Source: an uncultured Gloeocapsa sp.
GTDB taxonomy: Bacteria; Cyanobacteriota; Cyanobacteriia; Cyanobacteriales; Gloeocapsaceae
Length of the DNA stretch: 7,288 bases
Direction of reading: 5' to 3'
Assembly (NCBI GenBank): GCA_937930495.1
Contig: CALGKL010000210.1
Span: 1-7,288 of the forward strand
Under the pieces are notes generated by a model. The model made no database searches, was not told where the DNA came from, and saw nothing but the letters and a program-made list of their open reading frames with translations. Positions 1-6,643 of the stretch are shown here, piece after piece. The position numbers and the translations under genes are program-made. The stretch's first letter is position 1; every line of letters starts with the position of its first letter.

Positions 1-2
1 TT

Positions 3-200
3 GGTCCGGCGGTGGATGGGGGTTATTATTTGATTGGTTTAGGGGGTAATTTTCCCCAATTGTTCCAGGGTATTGATTGGGGAACTGAGGTAGTTTTTGT
101 CCAAACTCAAAAAATAGCCCAAGGACTTGGTTTGGAAATTGATTATTTACCAATTCTTGCAGATGTCGATCGCCCTGAAGACTTAGGTAGAGGCGCTTAG
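3..200 (+). CDS. DUF2064 / TIGR04282-type glycosyltransferase, C-terminal end (5' partial)
   Basis: Only the last 65 codons are present; the frame is open to the left edge and reads GPAVDGGYYLIGL at its beginning, so the GTG at 12 is an internal Val codon and not a start. The GPA-DGGYYLIGL block, the following LFQGIDWGTE segment and the closing LP-L-DVDRPEDL block are the characteristic C-terminal motifs of the DUF2064 family (TIGR04282, also called rSAM/selenodomain-associated transferase 1 and linked by name to arsenosugar biosynthesis). These are GT-A-fold, MobA/CofC-like nucleotidyl or glycosyl transferases; the aspartates of DGGYY and DVD are typical metal or substrate contacts of that fold. 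The substrate cannot be told from this fragment. The gene ends with TAG and is convergent with the TerD operon, 48 bases away, with no clear terminator between them. Confidence 0.75.
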   Translation, partial: GPAVDGGYYLIGLGGNFPQLFQGIDWGTEVVFVQTQKIAQGLGLEIDYLPILADVDRPEDLGRGA

Positions 201-248
201 GCTACACCTAACTCCTTCCTAGAAACTCCGAACCCATTTCCTCTTAAC

Positions 249-1442
249 TCATTTACGACCTGCTACCCATCTCAAACCCCAATTAAAGGCTTGATCCATC
301 TCGGGATGACCGGAAAAATATTGCACGACTTTCTCAACCCTGAAAGTGTTACCGACGTTTTCCAACAGGGCGATCGCACACATAGCTAGATTATTTCGAT
401 GCTCGTCAAGATGGACAATGATTTCGGGTGCGCCTGGTTGTTTGAGGGTAACTACGCCATCAGCTTCTGACCAATTGGCGATACCTTCGTAGATAAAAGC
501 ATAAATCAAAATTCTTTTAATTTGGGCTACTTTTTCTCCGTTGATGCGCAGGTTTTCTCCTTCTGACCAGGCTCCGGTGCGATCGTCTCCACAGTGAAGG
601 ATATAGGGAGGTTGATTAAAGTCGCCAAAACAATTACCTAGGGCTTGAATTGCTCCTTTTTCCCCTGTGGTCAATTCATACAAGCAACCTAAATCGAGGT
701 CGATTGCTCCCTGATTGCTACTTGTTCCTAACATTTGGGAGAGAAAACCCCCTTGAGGTTGGGTGGTTGTTTGTCCTTGATGCCAATTCAGGTTGACTAA
801 TAATTCACCTAAGCTACCATTTGTTTTAGGTTTGAGTTGAACTGAGTCTCCTTTTTTATTTAAGACTATTTTTGAGGATAGTTTTAGCGTATTAGCACCA
901 GGTATTTGACTTTGAAAACTGTTTAAATCCAAGATCTGGTTTTCGTTAATCAATTTTGCGCCCATGAAACCAGTATTATCGATCTTGGCGATAACCGCTA
1001 CTGTTCCTGGAGTAGTTGAGTCCAGGGGGACGGCGATTGATTCACCGCGATCGTCAACTAGTAAGACGTGAGCGTCGTATTGGGCGAAGGAATTGGGGCG
1101 ATTTTGGGAAGCGTCGGTAAAATTTACCGCACAGATATATACTTCTGCTAGATCATCTAGTTTAGTGATGCGCAGAATTTCCTGGTTTTCTCCTGCTGTT
1201 GCACCTACTCCGGCGTCTTCGCTAAGTTGGATATAGGGGAAGCTATTGAGACTCCCCATGCTTCCTCCTTGGTAGTTATCGGAAAAAACGCCCCCAACTT
1301 GATTGTCTTTACTTTTATAAAAAGCCATTAGGTCTAAATCTACTGCTGCACTCCATTTGAGGGAGACAACTAGTTGTCTTAGGGATAAATAGGCTTGTTC
1401 GCCCTTTTTTTTAAGGGTTATTTTTGCTTTTAGTTCTGCCAT
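249..1442 (-). CDS. terA: Two-domain TerD/TerA-family protein, last gene of the ter operon
   Basis: Tellurite/stress-resistance family protein of 397 aa, probably cytoplasmic (no signal peptide or membrane segment). Residues 1-185 form a TerD-type domain with VDLDL at 34-38 and an acidic loop SEDAGVGATAGENQE at 74-88. Residues about 188-397 are a second, TerA-like domain. It has a glycine-flanked hydrophobic loop GGFLSQMLG (231-239), AIDLDLGCLYEL (246-257), GDDRTGAWSEGEN (285-297), the IKRILIYAFIYEG strand region (308-320) and the C-terminal block GHPEMDQAFNWGLRW (378-392) that is typical of TerA. TerD domains are known to bind calcium; the exact role of TerA in tellurite or oxidative stress tolerance is unresolved. 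ATG at 1442 lies 8 bases after the upstream stop and has no clear Shine-Dalgarno, suggesting coupled translation. The symbol rests on the second domain; the N-terminal domain resembles the neighbouring TerD proteins much more closely. Confidence 0.85.
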   Translation of the reverse strand: MAELKAKITLKKKGEQAYLSLRQLVVSLKWSAAVDLDLMAFYKSKDNQVGGVFSDNYQGGSMGSLNSFPYIQLSEDAGVGATAGENQEILRITKLDDLAEVYICAVNFTDASQNRPNSFAQYDAHVLLVDDRGESIAVPLDSTTPGTVAVIAKIDNTGFMGAKLINENQILDLNSFQSQIPGANTLKLSSKIVLNKKGDSVQLKPKTNGSLGELLVNLNWHQGQTTTQPQGGFLSQMLGTSSNQGAIDLDLGCLYELTTGEKGAIQALGNCFGDFNQPPYILHCGDDRTGAWSEGENLRINGEKVAQIKRILIYAFIYEGIANWSEADGVVTLKQPGAPEIIVHLDEHRNNLAMCAIALLENVGNTFRVEKVVQYFSGHPEMDQAFNWGLRWVAGRK

Positions 1443-1450
1443 GATGATTT

Positions 1451-2017
1451 TTAGCCAACGATTACGTGTGAACCCGGTATAGTTGCAGCAAAGGTCTCTA
1501 AACTAATGATTCTGTTTTCGTTGATTAATTTTGCGCCAATAGGACTGGTATTATCTATTTTGGCGATGACGGCTACGGTCCCTGGAGTATCGGAATTGAG
1601 GGGAACGGCGATACTGTCTCCTTTTTCATCGACAACGATTACTCCTCCGTCGTATTGGCTAAAAGATGAATCTCTTTTTTCAATAGCGTCGGTATAGTTG
1701 AGGGTACAAATATAAACGATCGCCAACTCATCGAGGCGACTGATTCTTAATACTTCTTCGTTATCTCCTCCGGTGGCGCCTACTCCTTCGTCACCACTGA
1801 GTTGGATATAGGGAAATTCGTTTAAGCTACCTAAACTCCCCCCGGGATAATTATCAGAAACTACTCCCCCTGTGCGTCCGTCTTTAGCTTGATAAAAAGC
1901 CATTAAATCTAAGTCTACACTGGCTGTCCAGGTTAATTTGACTAATAATTGTTTAACCGGAATAAAGGCTTCTTGTCCTTTTTGATGTAGGGTTATTTTG
2001 GCTTTGAGTTCTACCAT
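1451..2017 (-). CDS. TerD-family stress protein, single domain (second short copy)
   Basis: A 188-aa single TerD domain, the usual size for TerD/TerE/TerZ-type proteins. VDLDL lies at 34-38 and the acidic glycine-rich loop SGDEGVGATGGDNEE at 74-88, matching the position of the calcium-coordinating GDN-TG-GDDE loop known from characterised TerD proteins. The protein is very close to the 3171-3737 copy (my ungapped count is 141 of 188 residues identical). Its first 30 residues, however, resemble the two-domain protein encoded just upstream. ATG at 2017 is preceded by AAGGA with 7 bases of spacing, the clearest ribosome site in the operon. It follows the upstream stop by 14 bases and precedes the terA-like gene by 8. 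A calcium-linked stress role (tellurite, oxidative or envelope stress) is inferred from the family; the sequence gives no direct function. Confidence 0.9.
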   Translation of the reverse strand: MVELKAKITLHQKGQEAFIPVKQLLVKLTWTASVDLDLMAFYQAKDGRTGGVVSDNYPGGSLGSLNEFPYIQLSGDEGVGATGGDNEEVLRISRLDELAIVYICTLNYTDAIEKRDSSFSQYDGGVIVVDEKGDSIAVPLNSDTPGTVAVIAKIDNTSPIGAKLINENRIISLETFAATIPGSHVIVG

Positions 2018-2024
2018 GATTAGT

Positions 2025-2029
2025 TCCTT
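2025..2029 (-). promoter_or_regulatory. Ribosome binding site of the second short TerD gene
   Basis: AAGGA on the minus strand, 7 bases before the ATG at 2017, in the 14-base gap after the preceding stop codon. It is the only strong Shine-Dalgarno in the ter operon; the genes at 3162 and 1442 have none visible, so this gene may be translated independently while those rely on coupling. Confidence 0.55.
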
Positions 2030-2031
2030 GT

Positions 2032-3162
2032 TTAATTTTTTAAAAAACTGGCGATTGTCGGACTTTTGTCTTGAACTTTATTGATGTTGATTAGTATCGG
2101 TTGGTTGCCTGAGTTATCGATGTGAGCGATAATACAGTTATTCCCTGGTTCTGTGGCAATTAGTGGTACTTCAAAGCTATCATTATTAGCGGTGATTATC
2201 ACTGTACCATCGTATCTAGCGAAAATGGCGTTAGGTTTATTAAAGATTGTCGCCACGATCAATAAGTGTTCGATGTGTTCGAGAGTGGTAAAATAGAGGT
2301 TTTCTTCGTTGTCTCCCCCTGTGTCTCCTATTCCTGCGTCTTGGTCTAGATAAATCCAGGGATATTGGTTTTTATTACCCCGATAAGCATAATAAACGTG
2401 TCCTTCTTCCCCTGGTTTACCGCTACCTCCCCCTAAGAGTTTACTCCAAATATTTCCTCCTTTTGGCGCGGTTATTTTGGTTTGGTAATAAGCGTGTAAG
2501 TCTAAATCTACTGCTGCTTTCCAGACTAGGGTAGCGTGAAGGTTGCTAATCGGAATAACACTGCGATCGCCTTTCTTTTTTAAGACGACTTTTGAGCTTA
2601 TTTGTAATAATTTTGCTCCTGGTATTGTGGCTTGAAAATCTACTAATTCCAAGATATAATTCTCGTTAATTAGTTTTGCTCCTATAAAATTAGTATTATC
2701 TATTCTAGCGATAACTGCTACTGTCCCTGGGGTAGGGGAATCTAGAGGTACGGCGATTGACTCTCCTTTATCGTCTAATAGTAATACCTGAGCGTCGTAA
2801 TTATTAAAAGGGTTATTCTGATTAGCTTTAGCCGCGGTAAAGTTAATGGTACAGATATATAATTGGGCTAAATCATCTAGTTTGCTGATGCGCAGTATTT
2901 CTTCTTTATTACCTGTGCTTGCTCCTAATCCCGCGTCTTGACTAAGTTGGACATAGGGGAAACTCTCGAGACTTCCCGTATTTCCCCCTTGGTAGTGATT
3001 AGAAAAGAGCGCACCTTCTTGACCATCTTTGCTTTGGTAAAAAGCCATCAAGTCTAGATCAACAGAAGCGCTCCACTGTAATTTTACTATTAATTGTTTA
3101 ACAGGGATAAAGGCTTCTTGACCTTTTTTTTTGAGAGTTATTTTGGGCTTTAAATCTACCAT
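2032..3162 (-). CDS. Tandem two-domain TerD-family protein
   Basis: Protein of 376 aa with two TerD-type domains. Domain 1 (1-185) has VDLDL at 34-38 but an altered metal loop, SQDAGLGASTGNKEE at 74-88, in which the second acidic position is Asn-Lys rather than Asp-Asn. Domain 2 (about 188-376) restarts with the same strand pattern KVVLKKKGD (191-199) and has VDLDLHAYY (218-226). It then has a glycine-rich insertion 234-254 containing GGNIWSKLLGGG, and a well-preserved loop DQDAGIGDTGGDNEE (273-287). Unlike the 249-1442 protein it lacks the TerA C-terminal GH--MD---WG-RW block, so it is a TerD-TerD fusion and not TerA. ATG at 3162 follows the upstream stop by 8 bases with no good Shine-Dalgarno. 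A nine-A run lies close to the start (codons 11-13, 3124-3132). Probably cytoplasmic; precise role unknown. Confidence 0.88.
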   Translation of the reverse strand: MVDLKPKITLKKKGQEAFIPVKQLIVKLQWSASVDLDLMAFYQSKDGQEGALFSNHYQGGNTGSLESFPYVQLSQDAGLGASTGNKEEILRISKLDDLAQLYICTINFTAAKANQNNPFNNYDAQVLLLDDKGESIAVPLDSPTPGTVAVIARIDNTNFIGAKLINENYILELVDFQATIPGAKLLQISSKVVLKKKGDRSVIPISNLHATLVWKAAVDLDLHAYYQTKITAPKGGNIWSKLLGGGSGKPGEEGHVYYAYRGNKNQYPWIYLDQDAGIGDTGGDNEENLYFTTLEHIEHLLIVATIFNKPNAIFARYDGTVIITANNDSFEVPLIATEPGNNCIIAHIDNSGNQPILININKVQDKSPTIASFLKN

Positions 3163-3170
3163 TATTTTGT

Positions 3171-3737
3171 CTAATTAACCAATAAATTAGCCCCAGGAAT
3201 AGTATTCACAAAAGTTCCCAAATCGATAATTTTATTCTCATTAATTAATTTAGCTCCCATGGGACTAGTATTATCAATTTTGGCGATGATTGCTACTTGT
3301 CCTGCTTGTTGAGAATTAAGAGGTACGGCGACGGATTCACCGCGATCGTCGATCACTGTAATACCTCCATCGTATTCACTGAAGGACGAGTCTCTTTTTT
3401 CGGAAGCATCTGTGTAGTTTAAAGTGCAAATGTAGACTGTAGCCAGATCATCTAGTTTGGTGATTCTAATTACTTCTTGATTGTCTCCACCTGTAGCGCC
3501 CACTCCTTCATCGCCACTGAGTTGAATATAGGGGAATTGGTTTAAACTTCCTAAATTTCCCCCTGGAAAATTATCAGAAAAAACACCGCCTTTAGTACCA
3601 TCTTTAGCTTCATAGAAAGCCATTAAGTCCAAATCTACACTAGCTGTCCATCTCAAGGTAACCATCAGTTGTTTGACGGAAATGTAAGCTTCTTCGCCTT
3701 TTTGCTTGAGGGTAACTTTTGCTTTTAAATCTACCAT
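3171..3737 (-). CDS. TerD-family stress protein, single domain (first gene of the ter operon)
   Basis: A 188-aa single TerD domain with VDLDLMAFY at 34-42, loop SGDEGVGATGGDNQE at 74-88 (acidic residues D76, E77, D85 and E88 visible) and the strand AVPLNS--AGQVAIIAKIDN near 137-156. TerD proteins bind calcium through such acidic loops and are linked to tellurite, oxidative and general stress tolerance; the biochemical activity is not established. ATG at 3737 is the first start after a promoter-like TATAAT at 3768-3773 and an inverted repeat at 3747-3767. A weak AGG lies 7 bases before the ATG. It heads four closely spaced genes and is most like the 1451-2017 copy, pointing to duplication. The first 30 residues contain no signal peptide, so a cytoplasmic location is expected. 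Confidence 0.9.
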   Translation of the reverse strand: MVDLKAKVTLKQKGEEAYISVKQLMVTLRWTASVDLDLMAFYEAKDGTKGGVFSDNFPGGNLGSLNQFPYIQLSGDEGVGATGGDNQEVIRITKLDDLATVYICTLNYTDASEKRDSSFSEYDGGITVIDDRGESVAVPLNSQQAGQVAIIAKIDNTSPMGAKLINENKIIDLGTFVNTIPGANLLVN

Positions 3738-3746
3738 TTTAAGACC

Positions 3747-3767
3747 TGTAGTTAAGCTCTAACTACA
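3747..3767 (-). promoter_or_regulatory. Perfect 8+8 inverted repeat at the start of the ter operon
   Basis: On the plus strand it reads TGTAGTTA, five bases (AGCTC), then TAACTACA, a perfect dyad. In the transcribed (minus) direction it begins at the base immediately after the TATAAT hexamer, and ends 9 bases before the ATG of the first TerD gene. The position fits either an operator covering the transcription start or a 5' UTR hairpin next to the weak AGG ribosome site. No binding protein can be named from sequence alone. Confidence 0.55.
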
Positions 3768-3773
3768 ATTATA
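3768..3773 (-). promoter_or_regulatory. Putative -10 element (TATAAT) of the ter operon
   Basis: A consensus TATAAT lies on the minus strand about 30 bases before the first TerD start codon. No good -35 hexamer is found 16-18 bases upstream (TCTGTG at 17). A TTGACT is present but lies one base upstream of the -10, far too close to serve with it. The promoter may be activator-dependent or use another sigma factor. It would separate the ter genes transcriptionally from the FAD oxidoreductase gene ending 94 bases upstream. Confidence 0.5.
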
Positions 3774-3831
3774 AAGTCAATTGAGGAGCTCACAGATTAA
3801 AAAAAGCTTAAATTCTTAAAAACCAACTCAA

Positions 3832-5805
3832 TTACTGCCAATCATCCCAATTCTGATTAAAAATCGAGGTGTCAGGAAAAGCGGTGGGATTACCGCTATT
3901 ATTTAACTTTTCTTGCAATAATTTTAATTCTTCACTAGGACGAGGCATAGATTCGATTAACTGATAGGGGATAAGATCATGATCGAGGGCGAAAACCGCT
4001 ACTAGACCAGCAGCAGCTCCACTAGACCATTCAAAAGAGTGTACTCGATAGGCAGCAGCAGCGATATGACTAGTGGCGATGCTTTTACCCGCTACCAATA
4101 AGTTATCAATTTTTTGGGGAATCATAGCTCTTAAGGGGATTTGAAAGGGATAAGCTTGTCCTTGTGCTCTTCTTTCCCCTTCTCTTTCACGATTACGGTA
4201 TTTCTCGGCGGGACTATCTTGCATACAGGGGTGAAAATCGATACTATAGTGACCGATTCCTACTGCATCAGGATAAATAGTCGATCGCCTACGACTGGCT
4301 CTAGGTTCACCTTCTAACCCGGCGATCATTTTCTCTAAACGTCGATAAGTATCAGGAGAGAGGGTTTCCCGATAATAGGGATCTAGATAATTACGTCGAG
4401 AGATATCGATCTCACGAATGGTAAAACCATCGGGATAACCAAAAGAGGGACGCCCAATAATCCGTCTTCCCTCACGGATATAGGGATATTTGGACAAACC
4501 GTGAATTGTTCCCATGGGGGAATCTAAACCAGTGAGTAAACGATAATAGGGGAAGGGTTGCTTAATTCCGGTACCGAGTTGAGAGTCGGTAGTACCCATC
4601 ACTAACCAATAGAAAAAACCTAAGGCGTGTTCTTCACCTTTAGCCAGGGTTTCGGTGCGCAATCCTCCTAACCAACATCCTGGCTCTAATTGACCTGTAG
4701 CTGTTAGTTGTTCTCTGGTATAGACTAGATTATCTTCGGGATTACCGGGACGATAATCATTACCCCATGTCCAATTTTGCAGAGAAATATCTCCAGGAGT
4801 AGGGGTAGAGAATTGGAGTCCTCCCACTGTTTTTAATTCTCCTGTGGTTGGACTCCAAATACGACGATAGGTAAAGAGTAAGTCTAAATCGGCAAAACGT
4901 TCTAATTCGTAACTATAATAATGGGCGTGACCTAAATACCAATCAGGCATTGTATAACTCTGTCTGGCGTCGGTTTGCTCTAGAGCAAAAGTATAGGTAA
5001 ATCCCTGGGTACAATAGGGATAGTAGGTTTCACTAGATGAAGTGGGTTCAAAATGTGAACGGGGGTCAATGCCTACACGGTAGGGGACATCAGCTAAAGC
5101 GATGATTTCTCCTGTTTCGGTGGCTTCGATCACATACCAGTTGGATGATTGCCGATTGACTGGGTAAAATTTGATCACTTTTTTTTGGAAATAAGGAGAA
5201 TCGTTGTAATTGTACCAATCAACGATGGTTTGGGAGAGGGGAAAGGTGTTTAAGGGTGGTGCGTTGGGTTGGGGTTGATGTTGAATTGCGATCGCTCCTT
5301 CGAGCCAATTTCCTGATTCACTGATCACTAGGTCTTTGATTACTGTGGAGGGAAACCAATGTAATGTACCTCCTCCTTTTTGGGCTGCTTCTTGCAGTTG
5401 GGTTAATAAGATTTGATGACCATCTTGAGGTAAAAAGCAAGATTCACTGACCCAACATTCCCCAGGGTTGAGTTTACCGTAGTAGTTGGCAATTCGAGAG
5501 CGCAATTCTAGATAACCACTAGGGTAAAAAAGAAGCGATCGCTGTGTTCCCTGTTCGTCTAGTGCTGATGTTCCTTGGGCGGAAATTTGTCCTCCTACCC
5601 AATCGGTTATTTCGGTTAAACAGACGGTTTTTCCCGCTAATAAAGCCTCATAACTAGCGGCTACTCCTGCTAATCCTCCTCCGACTACGAGAATTTCGCA
5701 TGCTACCGTTTCTTCTCTAATCGGGGAGGTAGTTGCAGGGAGTTTTTGACCTAAATTTAGGCTTCCTATGGTGACTAACAGTAACCATAGACTTTGTTTA
5801 CGCAT
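3832..5805 (-). CDS. Exported FAD-dependent oxidoreductase (PF12831-like)
   Basis: A 657-aa flavoprotein. The N-terminus MRKQ followed by LWLLLVTIGSLNLG looks like a signal peptide or membrane anchor (about residues 1-25), so the enzyme probably acts in the periplasm, thylakoid lumen or outside. A Rossmann FAD-binding motif ILVVGGGLAG is at about 38-47, followed by VGGQ at 70-73. The C-terminal FAD-closing motif NLLVAGKSIATSHIA begins near 568, followed by a Ser/Gly/Ala-rich helix. This pattern fits the FAD_oxidored family, some members of which are loosely annotated xanthan lyase; substrate unknown. I chose ATG at 5805, 2 bases after the stop of the M56 gene, over an in-frame TTG at 5823 that adds six residues inside the M56 coding region; the ATG also places MRKQ directly before the hydrophobic core. 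Third gene of the BlaI-M56 unit, so it is the likely effector regulated by that pair. Confidence 0.85.
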   Translation of the reverse strand: MRKQSLWLLLVTIGSLNLGQKLPATTSPIREETVACEILVVGGGLAGVAASYEALLAGKTVCLTEITDWVGGQISAQGTSALDEQGTQRSLLFYPSGYLELRSRIANYYGKLNPGECWVSESCFLPQDGHQILLTQLQEAAQKGGGTLHWFPSTVIKDLVISESGNWLEGAIAIQHQPQPNAPPLNTFPLSQTIVDWYNYNDSPYFQKKVIKFYPVNRQSSNWYVIEATETGEIIALADVPYRVGIDPRSHFEPTSSSETYYPYCTQGFTYTFALEQTDARQSYTMPDWYLGHAHYYSYELERFADLDLLFTYRRIWSPTTGELKTVGGLQFSTPTPGDISLQNWTWGNDYRPGNPEDNLVYTREQLTATGQLEPGCWLGGLRTETLAKGEEHALGFFYWLVMGTTDSQLGTGIKQPFPYYRLLTGLDSPMGTIHGLSKYPYIREGRRIIGRPSFGYPDGFTIREIDISRRNYLDPYYRETLSPDTYRRLEKMIAGLEGEPRASRRRSTIYPDAVGIGHYSIDFHPCMQDSPAEKYRNREREGERRAQGQAYPFQIPLRAMIPQKIDNLLVAGKSIATSHIAAAAYRVHSFEWSSGAAAGLVAVFALDHDLIPYQLIESMPRPSEELKLLQEKLNNSGNPTAFPDTSIFNQNWDDWQ

Positions 5806-5807
5806 TT

Positions 5808-6641
5808 TTACTGGTGTAGGCAAATAGTTAACATCGGTAATAAACTAGCAATAATCCCGCTGAGATACCATTTTAATTGTTCCGGTTTGGGGGCATCGCT
5901 CAATAAAGCGTCGATTCTTTGTTCTAAACGAGAGTTATTGCCATCGTTTAATTCTACAGAAAAAGCTAACTCCGGTTTATGGGATAGATAATCATTTACT
6001 TTTTGGGCTACTTTGAGTAAAGCTTCAGCGATGACCAACCCCCCCACTTGTTGCGCTCCTTTAGCATCAGCTCTCAATTCTCTCCAGAGTAATAATTCTT
6101 GCCACAAAGTCTCACTCTGGGGTAACCAAGGGGTGGAATTGCGCAACCAACTCAACCAAAAAAACCAGAAATTATCGTGATAGGATTGGTGTGCTTGTTC
6201 GTGGGCGAGTACGGCGGTTAATTCTTCTTCGTTGAGTAAGTCTAGTAAACCTCGACTGAGAATGATTTGCGATCGCCAAAACCCCATCTGGGCGCAATAG
6301 GGGAAGTCTATGTCTAACAGATAAATTGGCTGATTGAGTAGAGATATTTGGGAATACCTAGAGGTTGTTTGTGTTTGTCTCCAAGCTTGATAAGCCAATT
6401 TAGCCAAGAGGCTAATTACTACCAATAAATAAGTACAAGCCAACAGATAACTAAACCAACCCGCCTTTAATCCCAACATTTTCCCTTCAGGTCCCATGGA
6501 AACGATCGCCGCTGCGGTAGTGAGTAAGAGCAAAGGGGGAAACAAAAAGTTAAAAAAGGCTAATTGTCTGGTTACCTTTAGTGCTAAAAGCCGCACCACA
6601 TAGGCTAGAGTCAGGGTGATGACAATCATCAATAGGTGCAT
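5808..6641 (-). CDS. M56-family (BlaR1-like) membrane metallopeptidase, without sensor domain
   Basis: Integral membrane zinc peptidase of 277 aa. Hydrophobic segments lie at about 2-20, 29-48, 61-83 and near the C-terminus (about 257-275). The gluzincin motif HEQAH is at 147-151 within LTAVLAHEQAH, and the likely third zinc ligand is E188 in WRELRAD, as in M56/M48 peptidases. Classical BlaR1/MecR1 proteins are about 600 aa and carry an extracellular penicillin-binding sensor; that part is absent here, as in many short M56 proteins paired with BlaI. The inferred role is signal-dependent proteolysis leading to inactivation of the adjacent BlaI-type repressor. ATG at 6641 lies 2 bases after the repressor stop and has a good ribosome site (AGGAG) inside the end of that gene. 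The stimulus cannot be read from the sequence; beta-lactam sensing should not be assumed. Confidence 0.9.
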   Translation of the reverse strand: MHLLMIVITLTLAYVVRLLALKVTRQLAFFNFLFPPLLLLTTAAAIVSMGPEGKMLGLKAGWFSYLLACTYLLVVISLLAKLAYQAWRQTQTTSRYSQISLLNQPIYLLDIDFPYCAQMGFWRSQIILSRGLLDLLNEEELTAVLAHEQAHQSYHDNFWFFWLSWLRNSTPWLPQSETLWQELLLWRELRADAKGAQQVGGLVIAEALLKVAQKVNDYLSHKPELAFSVELNDGNNSRLEQRIDALLSDAPKPEQLKWYLSGIIASLLPMLTICLHQ

Positions 6642-6643
6642 AG

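Noticed and set aside
183..211. TTAGG-CTACA-CCTAA inverted repeat at the stop codon of the left-edge gene as a terminator
   Set aside because: The stem is only five base pairs and no T-run follows on either strand, so it does not qualify as a rho-independent terminator for the convergent genes.
1506..1697. Plus-strand open frame opposite the second short TerD gene
   Set aside because: It lies wholly antisense to a well-supported TerD gene, has no ribosome site and resembles no family; it is a shadow of the codon pattern on the other strand.
3799..3820. Terminator after the FAD oxidoreductase gene (T-tract at 3799-3805 on the minus strand)
   Set aside because: A seven-T run is present, but the sequence before it is AT-rich with no stable GC stem, so termination there is not supported; read-through into the ter genes remains possible.
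5806..5823. Longer TTG start for the FAD oxidoreductase, adding MPTPVK
   Set aside because: It uses a rare start inside the M56 gene with no ribosome site, while ATG at 5805 sits 2 bases after the M56 stop and gives a normal signal-peptide N-terminus. A TTG start cannot be fully excluded.
5808..6641. Calling the M56 gene blaR1 and inferring beta-lactam resistance
   Set aside because: The protein stops after the peptidase region and a final hydrophobic segment; there is no penicillin-binding sensor domain and no beta-lactamase gene in the window.
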